This document shows, in pieces, positions 54,901 to 63,091 of a stretch of DNA of 64,000 nucleotides. The stretch's first letter is position 1. The number at the start of each line of letters is the position of its first letter. The position numbers were made by a program, and so were the translations under genes. Below the pieces are notes generated by a model that saw only the letters and a program-made list of their open reading frames with translations, made no database searches and had not been told where the DNA came from. Location: contig OZ037893.1 of the NCBI GenBank assembly GCA_964035575.1, positions 124,001-188,000 on the forward strand, given 5' to 3'. The DNA is from Rhynchopus sp. YZ270_cl-10 (taxonomy: Eukaryota; Euglenozoa; Diplonemea; Diplonemida; Diplonemidae).

Positions 54901-57900
54901 CCTCACCGGCATCACGGAATCTGTCTGCCTTGTAAGCAGGAAGTGCAGAGTTGACCTTCCCAGCATTGTTGTTCGGGTCGTAGTCTGCAGATGAAGGGGT
55001 GTCTTGATGTTGAGCTGCTGGCCGTTGAATCTCCGATCCGAACACTGGAGCAGTTTTGGAGGAGACGTCTTGAGGGTCGTAGAATGGCACGTTGTCCTTC
55101 AGTGCATCAGAGGGAAGATGCACATCATGGAAGGCAGCAGTCTTGTTGCCTCTGTCGTTTTCGCGCTTTGTCTGATCAGCGAAGGGGTCAAGGTGAGCAT
55201 GTGCAGAAGTGTCCTCGCCAGCATCACGGAATCTGTCTGCCTTGTAAGCAGGAAGTGCAGAATTGACCTTCCCAGCATTGTTGTTCGGGTCGTAGTCTGC
55301 AGATGAAGGGGTGTCTTGATGTTGAGCTGCTGGCCGTTGAATCTCCGATCCGAACACTGGAGCAGTCTTGGAGGAGACGTCTTGGGGATCGTAGAACGGC
55401 ACGTTGTCCTTCAGTGCGTCAGAGGGAAGGTGCACATCATGGAAGGCAGCTGTCTTGTTGCCTCTGTCGTTTTCGCGCTTTGTCTGATCAGCGAAGGGGT
55501 CAAGGTGTGCATGTGCAGAAGTGTCCTCACCGGCATCACGGAATCTGTCTGCCTTGTAAGCAGGAAGTGCAGAGTTGACCTTCCCAGCATTGTTGTTCGG
55601 GTCGTAATCTGCAGATGAAGGGGTGTCTTGATGTTGAGCTGCTGGCCGTTGAATCTCCGATCCGAACACTGGAGCAGTCTTGGAGGAGACGTCTTGAGGG
55701 TCGTAGAACGGCACGTTGTCCTTCAGTGCGTCGGAGGGAAGGTGCACATCATGGAAGGCAGCTGTCTTGTTGCCTCTGTCATTTTCGCGCTTTGTTTGAT
55801 CAGCGAAGGGGTCAAGGTGTGCATGCGCAGAAGTGTCCTCACCGGCATCACGGAATCTGTCTGCCTTGTAAGCAGGAAGTGCAGAGTTGACCTTCCCAGC
55901 ATTGTTGTTCGGGTCGTAGTCTGCAGATGAAGGGGTGTCTTGATGTTGAGCTGCTGGCCGTTGAATCTCCGATCCGAACACTGGAGCAGTTTTGGAGGAG
56001 ACGTCTTGAGGGTCGTAGAATGGCACGTTGTCCTTCAGTGCATCAGAGGGAAGATGCACATCATGGAAGGCAGCAGTCTTGTTGCCTCTGTCGTTTTCGC
56101 GCTTTGTCTGATCAGCGAAGGGGTCAAGGTGAGCATGTGCAGAAGTGTCCTCGCCAGCATCACGGAATCTGTCTGCCTTGTAAGCAGGAAGTGCAGAATT
56201 GACCTTCCCAGCATTGTTGTTCGGGTCGTAGTCTGCAGATGAAGGGGTGTCTTGATGTTGAGCTGCTGGCCGTTGAATCTCCGATCCGAACACTGGAGCA
56301 GTCTTGGAGGAGACGTCTTGGGGATCGTAGAACGGCACGTTGTCCTTCAGTGCGTCAGAGGGAAGGTGCACATCATGGAAGGCAGCTGTCTTGTTGCCTC
56401 TGTCGTTTTCGCGCTTTGTCTGATCAGCGAAGGGGTCAAGGTGTGCATGTGCAGAAGTGTCCTCGCCAGCATCACGGAATCTGTCTGCCTTGTAAGCAGG
56501 AAGTGCAGAGTTGACCTTCCCAGCATTGTTGTTCGGGTCGTAATCTGCAGATGAAGGGGTGTCTTGATGTTGAGCTGCTGGCCGTTGAATCTCCGATCCG
56601 AACACTGGAGCAGTCTTGGAGGAGACGTCTTGAGGGTCGTAGAACGGCACGTTGTCCTTCAGTGCGTCGGAGGGAAGGTGCACATCATGGAAGGCAGCTG
56701 TCTTGTTGCCTCTGTCATTTTCGCGCTTTGTTTGATCAGCGAAGGGGTCAAGGTGTGCATGCGCAGAAGTGTCCTCACCGGCATCACGGAATCTGTCTGC
56801 CTTGTAAGCAGGAAGTGCAGAGTTGACCTTCCCAGCATTGTTGTTCGGGTCGTAGTCTGCAGATGAAGGGGTGTCTTGATGTTGAGCTGCTGGCCGTTGA
56901 ATCTCCGATCCGAACACTGGAGCAGTTTTGGAGGAGACGTCTTGAGGGTCGTAGAATGGCACGTTGTCCTTCAGTGCATCAGAGGGAAGATGCACATCAT
57001 GGAAGGCAGCAGTCTTGTTGCCTCTGTCGTTTTCGCGCTTTGTCTGATCAGCGAAGGGGTCAAGGTGAGCATGTGCAGAAGTGTCCTCGCCAGCATCACG
57101 GAATCTGTCTGCCTTGTAAGCAGGAAGTGCAGAATTGACCTTCCCAGCATTGTTGTTCGGGTCGTAGTCTGCAGATGAAGGGGTGTCTTGATGTTGAGCT
57201 GCTGGCCGTTGAATCTCCGATCCGAACACTGGAGCAGTCTTGGAGGAGACGTCTTGGGGATCGTAGAACGGCACGTTGTCCTTCAGTGCGTCAGAGGGAA
57301 GGTGCACATCATGGAAGGCAGCTGTCTTGTTGCCTCTGTCGTTTTCGCGCTTTGTCTGATCAGCGAAGGGGTCAAGGTGTGCATGTGCAGAAGTGTCCTC
57401 ACCGGCATCACGGAATCTGTCTGCCTTGTAAGCAGGAAGTGCAGAGTTGACCTTCCCAGCATTGTTGTTCGGGTCGTAATCTGCAGATGAAGGGGTGTCT
57501 TGATGTTGAGCTGCTGGCCGTTGAATCTCCGATCCGAACACTGGAGCAGTCTTGGAGGAGACGTCTTGAGGGTCGTAGAACGGCACGTTGTCCTTCAGTG
57601 CGTCGGAGGGAAGGTGCACATCATGGAAGGCAGCTGTCTTGTTGCCTCTGTCATTTTCGCGCTTTGTTTGATCAGCGAAGGGGTCAAGGTGTGCATGCGC
57701 AGAAGTGTCCTCACCGGCATCACGGAATCTGTCTGCCTTGTAAGCAGGAAGTGCAGAGTTGACCTTCCCAGCATTGTTGTTCGGGTCGTAGTCTGCAGAT
57801 GAAGGGGTGTCTTGATGTTGAGCTGCTGGACGCTGAATCTCCGATCCGAACACTGGAGCAGTTTTGGAGGAGACGTCTTGAGGGTCGTAGAACGGCACGT

Positions 57901-58891
57901 TGTCCTTCAGTGCGTCGGAGGGAAGGTGCACATCATGGAAGGCAGCAGTCTTGTTGCCTCTGTCGTTTTCGCGCTTTGTCTGATCAGCGAAGGGGTCAAG
58001 GTGAGCATGTGCGGAGGTGTCCTCACCGGCATCACGGAATCTGTCTGCTTTGTAAGCAGGAAGTGCAGAATTGACCTTCCCAGCATTGTTGTTCGGGTCG
58101 TAGTCTGCAGATGAAGGGGTGTCTTGATGTTGAGCTGCTGGACGCTGAATCTCCGATCCGAACACTGGAGCAGTCTTGGAGGAGACGTCTTGAGGGTCGT
58201 AGAACGGCACGTTGTCCTTCAGTGCGTCAGAGGGAAGATGCACATCATGGAAGGCAGCAGTCTTGTTGCCTCTGTCGTGCTCACGCTTTGTCTGATCAGC
58301 GAAGGGGTCAAGGTGAGCATGTGCAGAAGTGTCCTCACCGGCATCACGGAATCTGTCTGCTTTGTAAGCAGGAAGTGCAGAGTTGACCTTCCCAGCATTG
58401 TTGTTTGGGTCGTAATCTGCAGATGAAGGGGTGTCTTGATGTTGAGCTGCTGGCCGTTGAATCTCCGATCCAAACACTGGAGCAGTCTTGGAGGAGACGT
58501 CTTGAGGGTCGTAGAACGGCACGTTGTCCTTCAGTGCATCAGAGGGAAGATGCACATCGTGGAAGGCAGCTGTCTTTTTCCCCCTCTCGTTGTCGCGGAC
58601 GTTCTTTGCAGCGTAGGGACTTATGTATCCTGTGTCGTTCGGTGCACGTGGTGCGTCACCTCGTTTGGATGAACCGAAGCGCGGTCCTTTCACCTGCCCG
58701 GCAGGCAGGTTGGGGAAGTCACGCTCATCCTCTGGGAGCTCTGAGAACCTCCCTGCCCTCCCTAGGGCAGGCCCCTTGGGCACCCACGGCTTGTGCGCAG
58801 GTACAGACGACGGCTGCGACGTCGCTTTCTTAGGCAAACGCTTCCTCGTCTGCCCAAGCACAGAGCCAGGTGGGTACTTCTTTTCACCCAT
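51986..58891 (-). CDS. SHIPPO/STPG-like axonemal protein with 19 tandem 104-residue repeats
   Basis: Exons 52553-58891 and 51986-52498; the 54-nt intron 52499-52552 (GTATGC to CTACAG, phase 0) is stop-free and a multiple of three. Spliced length 2283 residues. A 95-residue N-terminus (MGEKKYPPGSVLGQTRKRLP) leads into 19 copies of a 104-residue unit (312 bp; phase marks 52807 to 58423) containing KTAAFHDVHLPSDALKDNVP, FYDPQDVSSKTAPVFGSEIQ, DTPSSADYDPNNNAGKVNSA and DTSAHAHLDPFADQTKREND. The C-terminal 230 residues carry TPGVGFSKDARFKYSLDEAP then GPADYVV and ETPGFYGV, the Pro-Gly-x-Tyr pattern of SHIPPO/STPG proteins that line flagellar microtubules. A microtubule-associated or inner-lumen role is inferred. 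Repeat copies are almost identical in protein but differ at silent sites. Confidence 0.85.
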   Translation of the reverse strand: MGEKKYPPGSVLGQTRKRLPKKATSQPSSVPAHKPWVPKGPALGRAGRFSELPEDERDFPNLPAGQVKGPRFGSSKRGDAPRAPNDTGYISPYAAKNVRDNERGKKTAAFHDVHLPSDALKDNVPFYDPQDVSSKTAPVFGSEIQRPAAQHQDTPSSADYDPNNNAGKVNSALPAYKADRFRDAGEDTSAHAHLDPFADQTKREHDRGNKTAAFHDVHLPSDALKDNVPFYDPQDVSSKTAPVFGSEIQRPAAQHQDTPSSADYDPNNNAGKVNSALPAYKADRFRDAGEDTSAHAHLDPFADQTKRENDRGNKTAAFHDVHLPSDALKDNVPFYDPQDVSSKTAPVFGSEIQRPAAQHQDTPSSADYDPNNNAGKVNSALPAYKADRFRDAGEDTSAHAHLDPFADQTKRENDRGNKTAAFHDVHLPSDALKDNVPFYDPQDVSSKTAPVFGSEIQRPAAQHQDTPSSADYDPNNNAGKVNSALPAYKADRFRDAGEDTSAHAHLDPFADQTKRENDRGNKTAAFHDVHLPSDALKDNVPFYDPQDVSSKTAPVFGSEIQRPAAQHQDTPSSADYDPNNNAGKVNSALPAYKADRFRDAGEDTSAHAHLDPFADQTKRENDRGNKTAAFHDVHLPSDALKDNVPFYDPQDVSSKTAPVFGSEIQRPAAQHQDTPSSADYDPNNNAGKVNSALPAYKADRFRDAGEDTSAHAHLDPFADQTKRENDRGNKTAAFHDVHLPSDALKDNVPFYDPQDVSSKTAPVFGSEIQRPAAQHQDTPSSADYDPNNNAGKVNSALPAYKADRFRDAGEDTSAHAHLDPFADQTKRENDRGNKTAAFHDVHLPSDALKDNVPFYDPQDVSSKTAPVFGSEIQRPAAQHQDTPSSADYDPNNNAGKVNSALPAYKADRFRDAGEDTSAHAHLDPFADQTKRENDRGNKTAAFHDVHLPSDALKDNVPFYDPQDVSSKTAPVFGSEIQRPAAQHQDTPSSADYDPNNNAGKVNSALPAYKADRFRDAGEDTSAHAHLDPFADQTKRENDRGNKTAAFHDVHLPSDALKDNVPFYDPQDVSSKTAPVFGSEIQRPAAQHQDTPSSADYDPNNNAGKVNSALPAYKADRFRDAGEDTSAHAHLDPFADQTKRENDRGNKTAAFHDVHLPSDALKDNVPFYDPQDVSSKTAPVFGSEIQRPAAQHQDTPSSADYDPNNNAGKVNSALPAYKADRFRDAGEDTSAHAHLDPFADQTKRENDRGNKTAAFHDVHLPSDALKDNVPFYDPQDVSSKTAPVFGSEIQRPAAQHQDTPSSADYDPNNNAGKVNSALPAYKADRFRDAGEDTSAHAHLDPFADQTKRENDRGNKTAAFHDVHLPSDALKDNVPFYDPQDVSSKTAPVFGSEIQRPAAQHQDTPSSADYDPNNNAGKVNSALPAYKADRFRDAGEDTSAHAHLDPFADQTKRENDRGNKTAAFHDVHLPSDALKDNVPFYDPQDVSSKTAPVFGSEIQRPAAQHQDTPSSADYDPNNNAGKVNSALPAYKADRFRDAGEDTSAHAHLDPFADQTKRENDRGNKTAAFHDVHLPSDALKDNVPFYDPQDVSSKTAPVFGSEIQRPAAQHQDTPSSADYDPNNNAGKVNSALPAYKADRFRDAGEDTSAHAHLDPFADQTKRENDRGNKTAAFHDVHLPSDALKDNVPFYDPQDVSSKTAPVFGSEIQRPAAQHQDTPSSADYDPNNNAGKVNSALPAYKADRFRDAGEDTSAHAHLDPFADQTKRENDRGNKTAAFHDVHLPSDALKDNVPFYDPQDVSSKTAPVFGSEIQRPAAQHQDTPSSADYDPNNNAGKVNSALPAYKADRFRDDGEDTSAHAHLDPFADQTKRENDRGNKTAAFHDVHLPSDALKDNVPFYDPQDVSSKTAPVFGSEIQRPAAQHQDTPSSADYDPNNNAGKVNSALPAYKADRFRDAGEDTSAHAHLDPFADQTKRENDRGNKTAAFHDVHLPSDALKDNVPFYDPQDVSSKTAPVFGSEIQRPAAQHQDTPSSADYDPNNNAGKVNSALPAYKADRFRDDGEDTSAHAHLDPFADQTKRENEKNNPTSGFKNCDRAPGLPPSGNDCDFMPLPADKPLVCLLHSCPFVTPPLPSLQADADGWQFRSGSNRVPQEIVCDEEPVFIEYKSDFDPPRGNAAPFIQSGAKRFPESKMEGSAVTYLDDAIRLPEGEREVSWMFKPHAAKAPPAAEPGVPFYTLPSKTTPGVGFSKDARFKYSLDEAPGPADYVVAPEHDGGMSSASMQFKDKRFKENLEETPGFYGVKGMQ
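52650..58580 (-). repeat. 312-bp tandem repeat array with higher-order structure
   Basis: Nineteen 312-bp units inside the STPG-like gene. By silent differences the central units fall into types A, B and C. Read from 53431 in steps of 312 bp they run C, A, B, A, B, A, B, C, A, B-like, C, A, B, C, so a three-unit (936-bp) and a two-unit (624-bp) higher-order pattern are both visible. The first two and last three units are more individual, as expected for arrays kept alike by unequal exchange in the middle. Confidence 0.85.
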
Positions 58892-59598
58892 CTCCTATTG
58901 TGTTAGGTGGCCAATACAAAGGACGGCGACCTGAGGATAGTGTAGAAGGAGCGGGTGTGAGAGGGGGAGAGTTGCCGTTGCAAAAGGGAAAGGGGATCGC
59001 TTTAGTAAATAGTAATGTTCTAGTGAGAAAGTAACGGAGGCAGGGGGGGATGTGGGGGTGGGGAAATGTTTAAGAGAAAGAAAGAAAACCAGTAAGGCGC
59101 ATGTGCCTCTAGTGCACATCTTTACCACATGATGAAAAGGTTATAAGATGACCCAAGCTGCCACAGCGTTTCGCCACCTTGAGAAAAATGGAAGTTGTAC
59201 GTGAAACCGCCTCTGCGGATGCAGGTATCAAACCTCTCCATAGATAAGACAGAGGAAAGCTTTTTTTTTGTGTGAGGAAAAAGTGGGTGAACTCTCGTTC
59301 ACCTACTTTTCTGTCTCTCTCTCTCAACTGGAACACAGTTTTTTTTGCTTCTTCCTGATGTGAAGGTGGCCGGAAACTCACACACACCAGAAAACAAACT
59401 TGAAAGATGACCACCACAAACTGAACACAGTTACGCATGCGTTTAATTTAAGGGTGGATCTTGGGCCCTCCCATACATCCGTAAATACGCGGCTCACTGT
59501 ACTCCAAACGTCATCCGAATAAATTAAATGCAAAGCGTCGAAAAAAGGCAGAAAAAATAAAAAGGCAACTCTGGAAACCTCAATGTAGTGCCCAAACC
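58892..59598. other. STPG-gene leader and intergenic repeats
   Basis: On the minus strand CTCTCACACCCGCTCCTTC, TACACTATCCTCAG (AG at 58931-58932) precedes a 39-nt leader. Further on: an ATGTG/CACAT hairpin around CCTCTAGTG at about 59100-59121; loop hairpin 59145-59180; S module 59190-59240 (CCGCCTCTGCGGATGCAGG). No gene. Confidence 0.55.
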
Positions 59599-62474
59599 CT
59601 AAGCCTGCATGCTGGAACGGAGTTGTTCACGCGCTTTGAAGAGCTTTTGGAGTTCGGACTGCACGTCTGCGTCGGGCGCTGCGCTGTGGACGATGTTGTT
59701 GCTGGGTTGTGTGTCTGTGTGCGACGTTGACGGGGCTGCTGGGGTGTGCACGGTGGGCTCAGGCTCCCTAGCCTTGGGTGGCTGCGGCTGCTCAGGTGCG
59801 CCAGGGATACGGTTGTTCCGTGCCGTCGCCTGGAACTGCAGCTCGCTAAACGCCTTGATGCTCTCAGACCGATCCATCCTCCCCCCCGTCATCTGCCACC
59901 GCCGCAAGGTCCACCAGCTCTCGAAGTCCTGCGACAGCTTCACAGAAACGCCCTTGAGCACACCCTGGAAGTGTTCGTACACCTTCTTCTCTTCCGCTAG
60001 CTCCGCGACGTGCTTTCGGTAGACGGTTTTGTGTTTGTCGAGCTGCGCGAACAGCTGTTTGTGGTGGAGTGGATTGGGGAGGAAGGGGAGGGGGGCGGTG
60101 GAGTAAATGGCTTGATTTGTGGTTTTACCGTTGGCTTTGCTACGATGAAACCACAAAGTAAAAAAATACAAGTCAAAGAGGCATTTACTTTGCCGGCAGG
60201 AGATATCAAAAGCGAGGGGAGGGGAGGGGTGAAAAAGGGGACGGGCTGGTAGTATACCTCAGTCTCCTGCTGGTCTGGGTCCTCCCAGCCCTGTGTTGCG
60301 CGTTCCGCTCGGAGCTGCTGGATGCTGTTCTTAATATGTGCAATCTGCTTGGAGAACTGATTGATCTGTTTGAATAATGTACATTTTTTTGGGGGAGAGA
60401 AGAGAAGTTGAAAGTGCAAACACCTCACCGTACATCGGCGGGAGGTACTAAAGAAGAACGAAGGAACTATACCTTTTCGGCTAGGGCCCGCGCATTGTCG
60501 CAGCGTTGCGCCTGCTCATTCTTTTGCTTTTCGATTTGCTCGAATTTCCGCCACGATTTTCGGAATGTTTCAAACGCCTTTGCAGTGTCCTTGAACATAT
60601 CGGTGCCTTGCACGTCTAGGATATCTAAGTTATAATCTGATGAGAGTTTGTGTTGGATGGCCGCCATTTTGACTTGATCCTGACGCGTGGCGGATGTCGG
60701 GGGGATTGCAGTGTTGTGCTGCTGCTGCTGCACCTCCTGCACCGGCGCCTGTACAGAGTCCTCTCCGGTCTGTGTACAGGCCTGGCTCTTCGGCGTTTGG
60801 TACTTCTGCACAATGCTCAGCAACATCGTGATCTCATTGTCCTTCTGCGCAAGCTGGTTGCGCAGCTGCGCCACCTTTGCGGGTTCCACTGAGTAGTTCC
60901 CTCCTCCCCCTCCCCCACTACCACCACCCCCTTCCTCACTCCCACGACTGCCGCTCCCAGGGCGTTCCCCTTCTGCTGCCTCTTTCGAGAATGAGGGCAT
61001 GCGGCCACCCTTCTTGATGAGAGCTTTGAGGTACCGGAAGCAGTAGAATATGCGGGCCATGTCACCTTCTACTCCAGTCATGTTGGTGTCGTCGTCGGAG
61101 GTGAGGTAGCGCTGGACCTGGGATTCGCATTTTGCTTCTTCATCGGAGGAAAGGAGACGGTCACCTGCCTGGTCACCATTGCGAAGCATCGCAAGCTCGT
61201 CTCTGAGCGCGGCATTCTCAGCACGGAATTTTTTGAGAAGAAGGACCGGGTCGGTTTCCTCATTGATGCGGGCGTCGACCTTGATGCTTGCCACCCTCTG
61301 GGAAAACTTGCAGGTACTAATGGTTTCGTCCATAAACGCATCCTGTGGATGCGCCGTCGCAAGCATCACCGTCTTGCAATTCCCCCCAAGAGAGTCCCGC
61401 AGAATCATCGTCATCATCGACTCACGGTACGGAATGTGCTCCCGCTTTCCCTCCGCCTTTTCGCACAGCGCGGTAATAACCTTTTGGAGATAGTGCAAGC
61501 TTAGGTTGATGTACCGCGCTTCCTTGAGGAGCTTTCCATCTGCACCGGTCTTCTTAACACGCTCGCTCCCTGCGAGATCGACGAAGTGGAGTTTCGAGCG
61601 TGTGACCACTGCAGAACCGGGCTCTTTCTGCTCCACAGCTATCGTGAAGATACAGTGCGAACGGGACGAGGTCTGTGGAGGGAGGCGGAGGGAGTGTGTA
61701 AAGAAAATCGGACAGAGGGAGAGGGATTTTTTTTTTTTGTGCCAAAAGCTTCATACCGAATTCATTGACGTCTCGCAGTAGATCCTATTGGTATCGCCGA
61801 GGAGAAGGAGGTTGAGTGCATCCTCACGTTTGTAGCACTGTAGAGTGGTTGGATAGTGTTTTTAAGGTTGCAGGATGTATTGTTTGCCCTTATTTGATTC
61901 ATACCGCATGCAGCCCTAGGTCCCGCACAACGAATTCATCGTCGCTCTCTGATACTGTGACCCGTGGTAGGTCTTCTATTGTTTTCGCGTCGTTGCCTTT
62001 ATTGAGGAGGTCCTGCCCTTTGTCGTTGTAGATCTGCAGATAGGAGATGCGGATGTTGACATCGCGGTCGGTGCTCTGCGCGTAGGAGAAGATGGTGTCG
62101 AGGGCGCGCGGTATGATACCACGTTGTTCGTATGTTTCTGTGCCTCCGGTGATGGAGAAGGTCTTACCACTCCCGGTCTGTCCATAGGCAAAGAGGGTGG
62201 AGTTGTACCCCTTCAGTACGTTGTCGACGCACGGCTTTGCGACGGTAGTAAATATGTGCTCCTGTGTGACTTCCCTGTCAAATGCGTCGTCAAATTGAAA
62301 CGAAAAGTCCTCCAGACTATTGTTAATCGTCTCGTGCTCCGCGTTCTTGTCCAAATGGAATTTAACAGTTGTCTTGTCAAATTCTCTGTCAAACGCATAA
62401 TTACTCGAAGGATTCGCAGCAGGGCGGATACGAAGATAGATCTTTATCGTTTCCTGCGACTTTGCCTTCGACAT
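59599..62474 (-). CDS. KIF6: kinesin-9 family motor, KIF6 type
   Basis: Flagellar kinesin. Five exons, all phase 0: 61905-62474, 61757-61837, 60473-61672, 60258-60365, 59599-60054 (donors GTATGA, GTATGA, GTATAG, GTATAC); 804 residues. The N-terminal motor has the P-loop AYGQTGSGKTFSITGG (GQTGSGKT at 98-105), GIIPRALDTIF, LGDTNRIYCETSMN, switch I STSSRSHCIFTI near 217-228, switch II VDLAGSERVKKTGADG, and the KIF6-like YINLSLHYLQKVITAL and RESMMTMILRDSLGGNCKT. Beyond the motor, LRDELAMLRNGDQ, MARIFYCFRYLKALIKKG, LAQKDNEITMLLSIV, KLSQDFESWW and the terminal KLFKAREQL match the KIF6 tail order. Neighbours also encode axonemal proteins. An S module lies in intron 3 and a dispersed hairpin in intron 4. 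Leader: CCCCTCCCCTTTAG 20 nt before the ATG. Confidence 0.95.
60100..60195. repeat. nested hairpin repeat in KIF6 intron 4
   Basis: Inner arms TTTGTGGTTT and AAACCACAAA; outer arms GAGTAAATG and CATTTACTTTG. The left half (GTAAATGGCTTGATTTGTG) matches the hairpin at 6087-6156 (GTAAATGAATTGATTTGTG), so both are copies of one dispersed element. Confidence 0.55.
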
Positions 62475-62729
62475 TTTAAAGAGGTGAGAAACGGCTAAAG
62501 GGGAGGGGGAGGGGGGAGGGGGGCGTTAGAAAGAGGGGGTGAAGAATGTAGATTCGCTACGCGTCTTGTCTTTCAAGTTGCATTTAAACAAAAAAAGAAA
62601 TGTGTAAAGTGGTGTAAAGAAAGGTGTCTGTGTATGGGTATGATGGGTTGAAGAAATCCTTAGGCAGCGCGACTTTCGTGTCGACGACGTACTTTTGCCT
62701 CTCGAAGAGGCACGTGCGTGCGACGGGAT
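62475..62729. promoter_or_regulatory. KIF6 leader with candidate trans-splice acceptor, then spacer
   Basis: On the minus strand CCCCCTCCCCCCTCCCCC and TCCCCTTTAG (AG at 62495-62496) leave a 20-nt leader. The segment 62640-62729 (GAAGAAATCCTTAGGCAGCG) may be a diverged continuation of the LSU-rRNA fragment that follows. Confidence 0.5.
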
Positions 62730-62820
62730 GGGTAAACGGCGGGAGTAACTATGACTTTCTTAAGGTAGCCAAATGCCTCGTCTTCTAATTAAAGACGCGC
62801 ATGAATGGACCAATGAGAAC
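62730..62820 (+). rRNA. fragment of nuclear large-subunit (28S-type) rRNA
   Basis: GGGTAAACGGCGGGAGTAAC, then TATGACTTTCTTAAGGTAGC, CAAATGCCTCGTC and GACGCGCATGAATGGA reproduce the universally conserved eukaryotic 28S region around helix 69, which also contains the R2 retroelement target (uninterrupted here). Compared with the yeast sequence as I recall it, one hairpin changes GTCA/TGAC to GTCT/AGAC, a paired substitution, so this looks like genuine rRNA-derived sequence. Only about 90 nt is recognisable, between two protein genes; it is not a complete rRNA gene. It could be an inserted fragment, an rRNA-derived repeat, or part of a fragmented rRNA. Confidence 0.8.
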
Positions 62821-63091
62821 AAGTCGTTCGTCTGGTGCGAACTGACACGAGACCCCTCGAATGGAGGTGCTCTGCATTCCCACACATACCGGTTGAAGGC
62901 GCGCGCAGTGAAGATGTTTTTAAGAAAAAGCTTTTTCGGGTGTGGGGTTATTTTTCTAATATCCCACATTAGTGGGGAAATAATCGATTCGTTCAAAAAA
63001 TGGTGGTTGTTGATGCAGGAACACCTCCTGACTGTACTCACCCACTACGATACCAGCCATCCGGAATTGAAAGCGCACAAAGCCTGTAATC
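62821..63091. other. spacer with U-family repeat
   Basis: No gene. A U-family copy lies at about 63008-63070 (GTTGATGCAGG, ACGATACCAGCCATCCGGA), the same family as 30613-30664 and 32019-32064. The rest probably includes the 3-prime UTR of the rhomboid-like gene. Confidence 0.5.

Noticed and set aside
52650-58580. CRISPR-like regular repetition
   Set aside because: The 312-bp units are contiguous coding repeats without spacers, in a eukaryotic gene.
52789-58934. Regular plus-strand frames of 91-100 residues every 312 bp
   Set aside because: Antisense shadows of the STPG-like repeat; the minus-strand frame is continuous for thousands of residues and has recognisable motifs.
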